From: Streptomyces sp. NBC_01454
GTDB lineage: Bacteria > Actinomycetota > Actinomycetes > Streptomycetales > Streptomycetaceae
Direction: 5' to 3'
DNA length: 64,000 nucleotides
NCBI RefSeq assembly: GCF_036227565.1
Contig: NZ_CP109460.1
Span: forward strand, 1,550,001 to 1,614,000
Below, piece by piece: positions 9,289 through 17,948 of the stretch (position 1 is its first letter; every line of letters starts with the position of its first letter). The position numbers were made by a program, and so were the translations under genes. Below the pieces are notes generated by a model. It was not told the DNA's origin. It saw only the letters and a list, made by a program, of their open reading frames with translations, and did no database searches.

Positions 9289-10049
9289 GCCGCGCTCCCC
9301 AAGTCCTCGATGACCTGCTGGACGAGCGTGTCCGGCACCGGGGAGGGCAGGACGATCTGCCGGTTCCCGATCCGGTACAGCGTGTGCGTAGCGCTGCTGC
9401 TGACCGCGGTGACGGTGAGCCCGAGCCGGGAGGCTACGGCCCGGATCCGCAGCAGCGGGCCACCTTCGACGCCCGCGCGCAGTCCCGCGGTAACCTCCTG
9501 GGCCTGCATCCACTCCTCCAGCCTCACTACCGGCTTGTGCACGACCTTCGGCGACCACACCCACTGGGAAATGGGGTTGCGCCCCGAGAGCCCGGCGCGG
9601 CCCGTCCTGCTCGACTTGCGGTTGTACACCTGATAGCCGCTGAGCTTCGGGTTCGCGACCAGCCCCTCGACCCTGTTGTAGGCCCACTCACCCTCGATCG
9701 GGTACCGGTCGGGCTCCGCCTGGAGGATCGCGACGATGTCCGCGCCCTTCAGATGCTCCTCGCGCCGGAGGCGGCACAGCTCCCGGGCGGCGTCGAACCG
9801 GCGTTCGTCGGGGTGCGGAACGAGCTTCTTCTTCGGCCGCATCTCCCCGAACCGGCCCTGCCCCCGAACCGGGGCATCCTCGTCGACCACCGCAACATAG
9901 GGGTAGGGCGGGTAGCCGTGGTTCCATCCACCGATTGCATGCTGGAACTGGCCCCCCCATCGACATCTCGATCATCGTCGCGCGGTAGATCTCCGCCTCG
10001 GCCTGCCCGTACCTACGGGTACGCAGCCGGCCGGACTCGGTGCCGACAT
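9285..10049 (-). pseudogene. Large serine recombinase (integrase), C-terminal part, truncated and frameshifted
   Basis: Reading from 10049 downwards gives VGTESGRLRTRRYGQAEAEI and YRATMIEMSMGG. After correcting one base, the frame continues through a recombinase domain (ELCRLRREEHLKGADI, NPKLSGYQVYNRK, ISQWVWSPKVVHKPVV) to the stop at 9285. These are the recombinase and zinc-ribbon-side features of Streptomyces large serine integrases. The N-terminal catalytic domain with the nucleophilic Ser is absent upstream of 10049. The frame is broken at the C7 run 9952-9958; six Cs would restore it. It is dead as sequenced, and its loss would strand the element it once mobilised. Confidence 0.75.
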
Positions 10050-10512
10050 TAGGAACAGTTCGGGTGTCTCAGGCTGCTTGCTGTCTCAGCGAAGACGGGC
10101 CAAATGAGGCTTGCTCGACGCGCCCAGTTCGTGCCCCAGATGTCTCACGAATCGTCGAGGAGTGTTATCTGAACGTGATAATTCGATGCCTCTACGTCAC
10201 CGCGAGGTCGTAGGGGAACCGGGCCTCGACGGCGGCGTGCGTGGAGACAGTCGCCGCCCGACAATGCGTCGCACCCCTACATGGCCTTCGGCCTATACAA
10301 GTTGCCCGGCTTCCAATTCGTCACGCGCTTCCACGACCTGGAAGACCAGCGGTTCTGGTGGGCCGGGCCCGACCGAGGGTGAAGTGCGACCGCCGGACGC
10401 CATCACCCGCGACAAGATCAACCTCAACCGGACCGCCACTGGCCCAGGGCTCCGTCAAGTTCCGTGCTTGCGTGGAGGGTTGACGATCAGGCCGGTAGGG
10501 GCGGATGGCAGA
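10050..10512. other. Junction region without an intact gene; short orphan coding remnant
   Basis: Between the integrase stump and the ISAs1 stub I see no full gene. On the + strand, 10266-10382 reads HPYMAFGLYKLPGFQFV then TRFHDLEDQRFWWAGPDRG and stops. It looks like a genuine C-terminal protein tail but I do not recognise it. An inverted TTATC-N7-GATAA lies near 10164-10180. Confidence 0.35.
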
Positions 10513-10580
10513 GCAGGCACGGGGGTTCGTGATCATTGTGGTGTCGAAGCCAGATGATCACGAGGACGTCCCGTGCCTGC
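10513..10580. repeat. Two-part imperfect palindrome over the ISAs1 transposase start
   Basis: GCAGGCACGGG (10513-10523) pairs with CCCGTGCCTGC (10570-10580), and inside it TCGTGATCAT (10527-10536) pairs with ATGATCACGA (10554-10563). The outer arm covers the GTG start at 10573. In an mRNA it would bury the start codon; in DNA it may be part of the IS end. Confidence 0.6.
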
Positions 10581-10780
10581 TGTTGCAGCTTCCCCTGTCC
10601 CTGCCGTGCTGGAGAAGTTGGGGCCGCTGGATGCGGACCGGATCGCTGGCCTGGGCCCCTACCTCGAATCGGTTCCGGATCCGCGCTCACGCCGGGGCCG
10701 GTGGTACTCGCTGACGGCGATCTTGCTGATGTGTGCTTGCGCGGCCGTCTGCGGTGCGAAGAGCATCGAACGTTATTCGC
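10573..10780 (+). pseudogene. ISAs1-family transposase, N-terminal stub
   Basis: From GTG 10573 about 66 codons match the N-terminal domain associated with ISAs1-type DDE transposases: IAGLGPYLESVPDPRSRRGR, then WYSLTAILLMCACAAVCGAKSIE. The rest of the roughly 370-residue transposase, including all DDE catalytic residues, is missing. The frame runs on to about 10884 through unrelated sequence, and the next gene on the opposite strand ends at 10824. It is a deletion remnant and cannot transpose. Confidence 0.7.
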
Positions 10781-10823
10781 CTGTTTCGGGGAGCCAGTGC
10801 CCCTCTATCCAGGATCGGCGCAG

Positions 10824-11186
10824 TTATGACCAGTCAGAGTCAAATATGGAGAATCGGACTCCTGCGATTCCTTCTGGATTTTGACCGGTTCCGCCTGAGG
10901 CGAACCCGCCCCCTTCCGCTGAAAGGGAATAGCGGGCGGCCGTCGGAAATGGGGTATGTCCCTCATCGTCTTGCTCCAAATCCCAATTGATAAGCTGCGT
11001 CTCTTGCCCCCCTGGCGCGATCGAGCCGAAAGTCCCCTCAGCAAAATTACCGGTCCCAAAGGGAGCTGCCGTAAGTCGCACCGTGCCGCCCGTGGCGATA
11101 GTACGACTTGATTTGTTGAATATCGTTGCCTGGATCGTAGTGCTGGACGCGCTCGAGTCCACTACACCCACGTCGATCTCTGTCAT
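10824..11186 (-). CDS. Small beta-rich protein of unknown function
   Basis: 120 residues from ATG 11186. Alternating hydrophobic and polar strands (TTIQATIFNKSSRTIATGG, TVRLTAAPFGTG, GVRFSIFDSDWS) suggest an Ig-like or CARDB-like beta-sandwich. There is no signal peptide or lipobox. It lies 137 bp downstream of the GroEL-like fusion gene on the same strand and could be its operon partner. I do not recognise the family. It has an average length for a single beta-sandwich domain. Confidence 0.55.
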   Translation of the reverse strand: MTEIDVGVVDSSASSTTIQATIFNKSSRTIATGGTVRLTAAPFGTGNFAEGTFGSIAPGGQETQLINWDLEQDDEGHTPFPTAARYSLSAEGGGFASGGTGQNPEGIAGVRFSIFDSDWS

Positions 11187-11323
11187 TGCGCATCTCCAAT
11201 CTCGCGTTTCTCAGCTGGTAGAAACCCATGCCCTTGTTGGCGCGTAGCGTCCGGCCCATCGATCGCCGTCGAGACCTCCAGGCAGTCGCCCACCGGTCAT
11301 CTCGCCGATCGTGCCGCGGTCGG

Positions 11324-12206
11324 TCAACCGTGGAGAAACTGGTATCCGATCCACACTTGGATCCGGGTGAGTCCGTTCAGGTTCAGTCCTGTGTCGAACT
11401 GCTGTTGCGGGATTGTCACCTGCCAGCTTCCGCCGACGCCTCGTCCCCAGAACGCCAGCGATGTGGGGGCGGTAAGGGGTGGGTCATCGCCGAATCCTTC
11501 CTCGGGCGGCAGCAGCGGCGTCGTCTTAGCGTCGCGGGTGCTGACCTTGGGCAGCAACCACTGGGTCGTCACGCTCTTGTCGGGCCACCGCTGTTGATAT
11601 TCGCCGTCGTGGCGTATCTCGCAGGAGACCACATTGTCGGGATGCGCCGCTCCGACGAGCGCCAAACGGATGATTTTGGTCTTGGCGTCGAAATGGTCGT
11701 CCGGTACGTCGGCGACCGGATCGACCGTAAAAGTGAACCGGTGCAATGACTTCAGGTCGACCATCTGAAGATCGGCGGGTGAACGTTAGCCTGATCCAGG
11801 CCCGATCGAGCGGTCCGTGGAAGTAGTCGTTGTAGTGGGTCTGCATGCCGACCAGCTTGAAGATCTTTCCCCACGGGGTGGTGAGCGCACTCGCGAGCTG
11901 TATTACGTCGATCTCTTTCTCGTAGTAGTCGCTCCAGAGATCGGGGCTGATCCGGCCGGCATCAAGGGGAAAGCTCTCGTCCTCGGCGCCGATCCTCTCG
12001 TACGGGTCGGTGAGTTCGAACTCCTGGGGGCGCGCGGCGGGACTAGCCAGAGCAAGCTTCACTTTTGGCTCATGGGATACACCGCGGACCTGCGCTACGC
12101 GCCTCACCTTCGGGCCCAACGAGAGTTTTACGGTGTCCGCGAGTTCGTCAATGCCACGCCTCAAACCGTGCCCTGCTTCGTTGTCAAAGAGAATGGTCTC
12201 GTTCAT
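11324..12206 (-). pseudogene. Protein with GroEL-like N-terminus fused to an unknown beta-rich C-terminal domain (one frameshift)
   Basis: From ATG 12206 the first 36 residues (LFDNEAGHGLRRGIDELADT, then VKLSLGPKVRRV) resemble the start of the GroEL equatorial domain, including the TVKxxLGPK motif, but the rest of a chaperonin is absent. An unfamiliar region follows (DYYEKEIDVIQLASALTTPW). The frame shifts at GGG 11777-11779; dropping one base joins it to VDLKSLHRFTFTVDP...SLAFWGRGVGGSWQV...GLTRIQVWIGYQFL, giving about 293 residues. The C-terminal strands are loosely reminiscent of C-terminal parts of Tc-toxin A-like proteins, which is a weak impression. Function unknown. Confidence 0.5.
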
Positions 12207-12651
12207 CCCAATCCTCCGGAAGCGCGGCAGGTAACGGTTCGAGGAGCTCAGCAAAGCGCCTTGGCACCTCTATCTGTGCTGCTAGTAACCATGATCGCAA
12301 TACCTCATCTGCGATATTGTGGATACTTCTGTAGCACCTGAGTGTGGTGACACGGGTAACTCAGTGAACCCAGACCTCGATTGCCGCACTTCCATGGGAC
12401 CTCCACCGACCGTTGATCGCATCCCGGATAGCGTCCAGCGATCTTTGGCGGTGGGGCCCCGAAGGTGGCCGCGCAGTACGGCCTCGGGCACCAACTGCGC
12501 AGTAGACGAACCTGCAGCGGCGCGCTCTTACTGCAGGCGCCGACCAGGATCAGCCCGTCCAGGCCCCGCTGCTGCGACGCACAGCCTGTCCATCGTTCCC
12601 TAAGGAAGCCCCCCGTGGCCGTGACCGGGTCGTGCCACGGGATCGGTGCCC
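12207..12651. other. About 445 bp with no gene seen
   Basis: Open frames on both strands here lack domains and plausible starts. The stretch separates the GroEL-like fusion gene from the 3' end of the helicase gene and may include the promoter of the former. Confidence 0.4.
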
Positions 12652-14135
12652 TCAGGGGCAAAGCCCCGTGGGGTTGTCGGGGTGCTGATCGATCCAGTCC
12701 AGTCCCGCGGGGTCAAGGTGTTGGCGGGCACGAGTGACGGCCACGTAGGCAAGGCGGGCCTCTGATTCATTGATGGGGCTGGGTACGGGGCTGCCGGTGG
12801 CGTCAACTTCGTCGGTGTCGGGGGGCGGCGTGAAGTCGGGCGCGATGCGGACATGGGCCCATTCCCGGCCTTTGGCTTTGTGGGCGGTGGATACGGTGAC
12901 CTGTGCCTTGTCTTCCGGGACGAGGCGGTCGACGGCGTGGAGGATGGCGTCGGGGCCGTGTTCGTCTACGAGGTTCGCGAAGGGCTGCAGGTCTGCGCCG
13001 CGGGGTCGAGTTCGGCGTAGTCGCGCAGTTCGTTCCAGGTGGTGAACAGCAGGAGTTCGGGATGGTGGGTGCGTCGTCCACCGATGAGGTCGCGGGCAGC
13101 CTGAGCCAGGGCACGTAGTGCGTCCCCTCCGCCGACCAGTGCCGTTGCAGTGCCGACGTTAAGGAGCGCGAGGATCTCAGTGACGGCTCCGATGTTGGTA
13201 CGGCACAGGACCGCGTCTGGGCGCTCCGTGCGGGGACCGACGGTGGTGGGGAGGTCGGGAGTTCCGGTGAGTTGGATGGGGGCCCCGCTGAGGGTGAGCC
13301 AGCGGTTGGCTTCGGCAGCGAGTTTGGGACCAAAGCGGAAGGAGCGGGTGAGGGTGAGGTGGTGGCCGGTGAAGCCGGTCATGACGTCGCGGGCTCCTCG
13401 CCAGCCGTAGATGGCCTGCGCGGAGTCGCCGACCATGACGATCTGGGTGTGGTCCCTTTGGGCCAGGACGATCTGTTCCAGGACGGGGTTGGTGTCCTGG
13501 GCCTCGTCCAACAGCAGGAAGTCGCCGTGCAGTACGGGTTCGGTCAGGGCCCACATCTTCAGGTAGTGGTCGTGCTCGAAGCGCACCGTGCCCGCGTTGG
13601 GGCCCTGCAGGTCGTCCCATGCCTTTGCGGCATACGGCAGCAGAAGATCGGCAAGCTCCGCCTGTGCATCTTCAGTGTCGATGCCGCGCAGGGGCGGGAC
13701 GTGGTGCGGGGCGAGTTCGGTGTCGGCGGACTGGCAGTAGCGGGTGACCGTCCGCAGCACCGCATTGGACAGGGTGGCAGGCATGAGATCACGCCCGTTG
13801 ATCCGGGCGGGGGTGTTCAGGCCCAGGTCCTGTCCGACCCTCCAGCCCGGTCTGCGGGGGCTATTGAGGCGATCGCGATACCGGTGGCCGAGGGCGGCGT
13901 ACGCCAAGGAGTGAGCGGTCTTGCACTGCACCGATGCGGGGAAACGGGTGGCTGCGTCCAGAGCGATGGCGCGGTTGAAAGCGAGGTAGCGGCCGCGGCG
14001 GGCGGGCATCTGCTCGGCGAGAAAGGCAAGGGTGGACGTCTTGCCGGTGCCGGCACCGGCCTGAATGACGAGATGCTCGCTCTTACCGAACGCCTCAAGG
14101 GCGGCAACCTGTTCATCGGTGGGGGCGAAGGACAT
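12652..14135 (-). pseudogene. UvrD/Rep-type superfamily 1 helicase, one frameshift
   Basis: From ATG 14135: Walker A VIQAGAGTGKTSTLAF (residue about 20-35), Walker B with DFLLLDEAQDTNPV, motif III VMVGDSAQAIYGWRGA and motif IV LTRSFRFG. The frame then runs into a stop near 12966. One added base near 12991-13003 restores a perfect C-terminus with motif V VSTAHKAKGREW and motif VI EARLAYVAVTRAR, ending at TGA 12652. Corrected length is about 494 residues, small for UvrD and typical of stand-alone SF1 helicases on mobile elements or in defence loci. It lies 230 bp downstream of a small XRE regulator gene. Either a recent pseudogene or a sequencing error. Confidence 0.75.
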
Positions 14136-14364
14136 GTGAAGAGGCCTCCGGAAGCCTGACGGCCCACACCACGCTCTGGACGGGCGAAAGGGGGCCTGTT
14201 TCTTGGGGCAGATGCCGGAGTAGAAAGTGCCAGCAGACACGCCCACGGCTTATGTGCACGCCGTGGGGTCCCTTCGATCGGGTACCAAGAAGCACACAGA
14301 TGTGCACCTTTCGGGCAAGAGTTCGCCAACGGCATCCCCTTCGGGGGATCAGGGGAAGGCTGGC

Positions 14365-14628
14365 TTAGCGTTCCGGGCGTGGGGGTTCGTGGCCGGCGCA
14401 CAGCGGGTCGAGGAGCTCGCCCAGGGGGACGCTGAAGGCGTGAGCGAGGGCGTGCCAGGTGCCCAGCGTGCCGATGGTGCGACCCTGCTCGATCTCGATG
14501 AGGGTGCGGCGGGACAGGCCGCTATTGGCGGCGAGCTGGTCATAGCTCCAGCCACGCTCCGCGCGCAGGCGAGCGAGGGACTGCCGCAGCGCCGTCGGGT
14601 CGGGTTCCGGCGGCGGGAAGATCGTCAC
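14365..14628 (-). CDS. XRE-family HTH regulator
   Basis: 87 residues. A complete Cro/C1-type helix-turn-helix occupies residues about 12-70 (LRAERGWSYDQLAANSGLS, RRTLIEIEQGR, LAHAFSVPLGELLDPL). There is no effector domain. It is transcribed toward the helicase gene. Three copies of a 17-bp motif lie just upstream of its start, suggesting autoregulation. It may also control the helicase. Confidence 0.8.
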   Translation of the reverse strand: MTIFPPPEPDPTALRQSLARLRAERGWSYDQLAANSGLSRRTLIEIEQGRTIGTLGTWHALAHAFSVPLGELLDPLCAGHEPPRPER

Positions 14629-14642
14629 CCGACTATCCGACG

Positions 14643-14726
14643 GTGCACACCCCTGCCCTGGCAGTGCAGACTTCTGCCCTATTTACATGCCCACTGAGAC
14701 ATCTCCACCAGGGCACAGGTCTGCAC
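14643..14726. promoter_or_regulatory. Three 17-bp operator-like boxes upstream of the XRE gene
   Basis: Related boxes GTGCACACCCCTGCCCT (14643-14659) and GTGCAGACTTCTGCCCT (14664-14680) are direct repeats 21 bp apart. A third (14710-14726) is inverted and reads GTGCAGACCTGTGCCCT on the minus strand. The consensus is about GTGCA-NAC-N3-TGCCCT. The 21-bp spacing puts the first two on the same DNA face. They sit 15-98 bp upstream of the XRE start, as expected for autoregulatory sites; binding is inferred. Confidence 0.55.
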
Positions 14727-14948
14727 TACGGTGTCCGCGCCCGGAACCGGTCCATGAGGTGGACCGAGGTCTGCCCGATCGCACCCTGGAGGGACCGAAT
14801 GCCCACTGCCCTGCCCTCACGTGCGTGGAGCGCCACGATCAGCAGTCAGGTGGGGCGACCCGTACTGACGTGCAGCGCTTGCCCCTCACCCACACACGTG
14901 ACGGGCGCCGCCGGGGGGCCCTAGATCCGTCGGCACCTTGCACGCCAC

Positions 14949-15254
14949 TTGGCCGAGTGCCAACTGCCGGCACACCTTCGGGTGTGCCACTGTCGCGAGC
15001 AGTCCTGCGTATGGCACCGGCGGCAAGGGCCGTGCTCTGGCACCCTTCGGCTGCTACTTATCCGAGCGGACCACGGCCGGACCTGGCACCTCGCCGACAC
15101 TTGCAACGCCTGCGCCGCCACAATCCCCCACGCCGCGACCGTTCCAGAACCCCCAACCCCCACCAGCACCACTGCCCCTGAGGGGCAGGCTCCCAGCAGC
15201 AGAGTCACAGCGAATGCCCCAAGCGAACACGGCGAGTGGGTCGAAGTGTCTTGA
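14949..15254 (+). CDS. Small Cys-rich conserved-type protein
   Basis: 101 residues from TTG 14949. The core reads VCHCREQSCVWHRRQGPCSG then LRLLLIRADHGRTWHLADTC and NACAAT. The Cys/His pattern (CHC, C, H, C, then CNAC) suggests a zinc-binding module. The C-terminal third is Pro/Thr-rich and disordered. I recall similar small proteins in Streptomyces accessory regions, without a function. The TTG start is weak; the real start may differ. Confidence 0.55.
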   Translation: MAECQLPAHLRVCHCREQSCVWHRRQGPCSGTLRLLLIRADHGRTWHLADTCNACAATIPHAATVPEPPTPTSTTAPEGQAPSSRVTANAPSEHGEWVEVS

Positions 15255-15287
15255 AGGGCCGCCAACGGGGCCGACCCGAAACTCATC

Positions 15288-15410
15288 GGCATGCTGGAGA
15301 ATTCCCTCGGCCACCACTACTGGATGAAGTTCACCTGGAGCACCGACGGCACCCACCCGCCGATGATCCATGTGATGCCCGTCAAGCCCGGCCGCAGGGC
15401 TCAGGGGTGA
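15288..15410 (+). pseudogene. Short coding remnant, unknown
   Basis: The frame reads MLENSLGHHYWMKFTWSTDG and THPPMIHVMPVKPGRRAQG before a stop at 15408-15410. It looks protein-like but is too short for a domain and has no clear start signal. It may be the tail of a lost gene. Confidence 0.3.
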
Positions 15411-15677
15411 TGAGCAGGCGGTCCTCGTTCCACTTTGCGGCGGAGGCCGTGATGCCGCGCAGGCGATGCTCAAGGTGCGAAGTTCGCCAATGCTGAAGAG
15501 CTTGTTAGTGCTTCATCCCATGAGTGTGAGGTAGCCCACTGACAATGTCTCCGGAACGGGCAGAATGCGGGCGTCGAAGCCGTCCACCCGATCCAAACCG
15601 GATCGAAACACGCGTCCAGGGGCTGGTGAGCGAACTCCTGCCCAAATAGAACTGACCATCCCAGCAATCCGCTTTTG

Positions 15678-15709
15678 CGCGTCGGCCGGGCACTTGCCCG
15701 GCCGACGCG
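15678..15709. terminator. Strong hairpin after the Nudix-ending operon
   Basis: A perfect 14-bp GC-rich stem: CGCGTCGGCCGGGC (15678-15691), loop ACTT, GCCCGGCCGACGCG (15696-15709), lying 14 bp past the Nudix stop. It lacks a clear U-tract in the minus direction but fits an actinobacterial hairpin terminator for the minus-strand operon. Confidence 0.6.
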
Positions 15710-15722
15710 CTGCTTGGGGGCG

Positions 15723-16265
15723 TCAGCGAAGAGCCTGGATGATCCGCTGGCGAAGGCGTTCGTCACCGATGTAGTCGATCTCGCGCCAAGCGGCGTCGGA
15801 GACCTCTTCGGTCTGCAGTTCGCCGATGTCAGCGGTGGTGCGGAAGAGGAAACGGAAGTCGACGTGCTGGTGGGCGGGCTCTTTCTTGGCGGGGTTGGCG
15901 TCGATGGGGTGAACGTCAACGTGGAGCGGGGTCTCGCCGTGCGGGGTGACTACGTGAGGCGGGATGCCGGTTTCCTCGGCGAGCTCGCGGCCGGCGGCCT
16001 GCAGAAGTGTGCTGTCGGAGGGCTCCAAGTGGCCTCCGGGCAGCAGCCATCTGCCGGTGGCGAGGTGGTGGATGTGCAGGACACGACCGTCGGCTCCGAC
16101 GAGGATCGCGCCGACGGTGACATGTCCGGGCAGGGTCTTGCGGCTGGTGAGGTCGTCACCGTCGTCGAGGAGGCCGAGGACGACGGCGAGTTCGCCCTTG
16201 TTCTCGGGGTGCTGGTCGAGGTAGGCGGTGGTGGTGGTTCGGATGTGGTCTGCCGTGATGGCCAT
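15723..16265 (-). CDS. Nudix hydrolase
   Basis: 180 residues from ATG 16265. A complete Nudix box lies at about residues 75-97 (GGHLEPSDSTLLQAAGR then ELAEETGI), with the RE and EExG metal-binding residues in place. Upstream VTVGAILVGADGRVLHIHH is the typical first strand pair. Such enzymes cleave nucleoside diphosphate-linked compounds; the substrate is unknown. It begins 6 bp after the stop of the NAD-binding protein gene and ends the minus-strand operon before a strong hairpin. Intact, unlike two of its operon partners. Confidence 0.85.
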   Translation of the reverse strand: MAITADHIRTTTTAYLDQHPENKGELAVVLGLLDDGDDLTSRKTLPGHVTVGAILVGADGRVLHIHHLATGRWLLPGGHLEPSDSTLLQAAGRELAEETGIPPHVVTPHGETPLHVDVHPIDANPAKKEPAHQHVDFRFLFRTTADIGELQTEEVSDAAWREIDYIGDERLRQRIIQALR

Positions 16266-16270
16266 GGTGA

Positions 16271-17393
16271 TCACCTGTTGAAGTAGGACAGCCAGGTCGC
16301 CGCAATAGCGGCTCGGTCGGCCGCGGGGGCCTCGTGCAGGCCGGGGGCCAGGTCCCCGCGGGTGAGCATCCTGATCGCGGCGAGGATCTCGGCCTGGACC
16401 AGGAAGATGAACGGCCCAACGCTGGCGCCATGCAGGAAGTTCACGGCGTTGCCGCCGTTCGCCAGATAGAAGTAGTGGCCGGTGGTCTGGTAGCGGGTGA
16501 CGTGGTCCCCGACGGTGGTGCGGGTGTAGACGTCCAGCAGGCTGCCCAGTTCCAGTTCGTCCTCGCTTGAGGTGACGGTGGCGACGTAGGCGCCGTTGCG
16601 CAGGTGGGGGGAAGTCCTCGCCGTGCAGGGAGACCGCGCCGGTCGCGCAGAGCACCAGGCCGGCCCCCTTGAGTGCGTCCTCGCGGTCGCGGGCGACGGT
16701 GAAGCCCTGGGACAGGGCCTGGGTGCGGCGGACGGGGTCGATGTCGTGGACGGTGACCTGGACTCCCTTGGCGTGCAGAAGGCGGGCGATGGAGCTGCCG
16801 AGTTTGCCGAAGCCGATCACCAGCGCGGGGCGGCCGTGGAGGATGTCGCCGCGTCCGCGCATGACGGCCTCGGTGGAGAAGACCACGGACTGCCCGACCA
16901 GGAAGTCCTCGGGGTCCTTGAGCGGTAAGCGGGCGACCGAGATGACCGGGCAGGGCAGCTTGTCGAGGTCCTCGTAGCGGCGGTGGCCGTTCTCGGTGTC
17001 CTCGATCACTCCGAGGATCTGCCCTGAGAAGCGGTTGTGCAGCTCGGCGAGGGCGGGGGCGAAGTAGCCGCCGACGTCCAGCAGCACGACGGGCTCGCCG
17101 CCAGCGCGGGACTCGAAGTAGTCCATCGCGGCGTCGGGGTCGGCGAACAACTCACGGGAGAGCGTATCGACCGGGATGGTTTGCTCGACCTCGCGCTGGG
17201 CGGCGGGGGTGATGGACTTCGGCTTGGGCAGCACCGCCCGCAGGCGGCTCAGCGCGGCGACCGCGCGGACGAAGCCGGGCCGCTCGGGCAGTAGGTGGGT
17301 CACGAGGAACGAGGTGACCTGGTCGATGGGGGCGAACTGGGCGGCGATCTTGGCGAAGTAGGCGTCCAATCGGGCGCGTTCGAAGGTTTCCAT
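16271..17393 (-). pseudogene. S-adenosylhomocysteine-hydrolase-like NAD(P)-binding protein, one frameshift
   Basis: From ATG 17393: an N-terminal domain with a strand-loop VVLLDVGGYFAPAL (residue about 115), then VVFSTEAVMRGRGDI and a Rossmann motif LVIGFGKLGSSIARLLHAKG (GxGxxG, residues about 200-220), resembling the NAD domain of AdoHcyase. The frame breaks at the G6 run 16616-16621. With five Gs it continues HLRNGAYVATVTSSEDELEL...NAVNFLHGASVGPFIF to TGA 16271, about 373 residues, shorter than true SAH hydrolase (about 430 or more). The substrate-side residues differ from AdoHcyase, so the reaction is uncertain. Second-to-last gene of the operon. Confidence 0.65.
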
Positions 17394-17446
17394 GGCCGTT
17401 CCCTCTCGTCGATGAGTCAGGGCAGTGCATGGGTGGCTGGGGGCGT

Positions 17447-17948
17447 TCAGGCAGGGCGGGCGAGGCCGAGCAGGAGGCGGCCGGTGGCGAGGCCGGCATC
17501 GAGGTAGGCGTCGACGCGGGCGAGGTCGGCGCTTCGCGGCAGAGGGTCCAGGCCGACCACGATGACGGCCTGCCCGTGGGCGCGGACGTGCTGGGTCCAG
17601 CCGGGGCGGACCGGCAGCCGGGTGCCGAAGCGGCTGCCGGGTGCCGAAGCGGCTGCCGTGAAACCGCAGCAGCACCGTGGTGGTGCCCACGATCAGCAGA
17701 CGTTCCCCGAGGTCAGGAACAAGGGCCTGCGGTTCGGCCAAGCCGCCCAGGGATGCGGAGAGACGCCGCATGCGGGCCTCTATGGCATCGGCGGTGTCGT
17801 GTTTGGTGTGACCAGGTGGGTGGGTGAGGAGGACGTGCGCGATGTCGGTGTCGTCCGGGTCGACGCCGAGCCAGGTCCAGGCGCCCAGGGCGGCCAGCAG
17901 GCCGGGGCCTGGGCCCGCGGCGGCCAGCGGGGTGCGGGCGGTCAGCAT
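17447..17948 (-). pseudogene. Hypothetical protein broken by a 19-bp tandem duplication
   Basis: From ATG 17948 (MLTARTPLAAAGPGPGLLAA). Recognisable pieces are DTDIAHVLLTHPPGHTKH, LIVGTTTVLLRFHGSRFGT and, after removing one 19-bp copy, RLPVRPGWTQHVRAHGQAV, IVVGLDPLPRSADLARVDA, YLDAGLATGRLLLGLARPA and stop at 17447. Corrected length is 160 residues. The family is not recognised; the fold looks alpha/beta, with no signal peptide. The start overlaps the ATPase gene by 7 bp (ATGCTGA), so it belongs to the operon. Confidence 0.55.
17618..17655. repeat. Perfect 19-bp tandem duplication causing a frameshift
   Basis: The 19-mer CCGGGTGCCGAAGCGGCTG occurs at 17618-17636 and again at 17637-17655 with no gap. 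Deleting one copy restores a continuous reading frame through the surrounding gene. Confidence 0.9.

Noticed and set aside
16271..17393. Calling this a true adenosylhomocysteinase
   Set aside because: Only the NAD-binding half is similar. The protein is shorter and the substrate-binding sequences are not recognisable.
15723..17948. A single 741-codon frame that could look like one multidomain protein
   Set aside because: It is three genes that happen to share a frame after the indels. Internal starts at 17393 and 16265 and stops in the corrected frames separate them.
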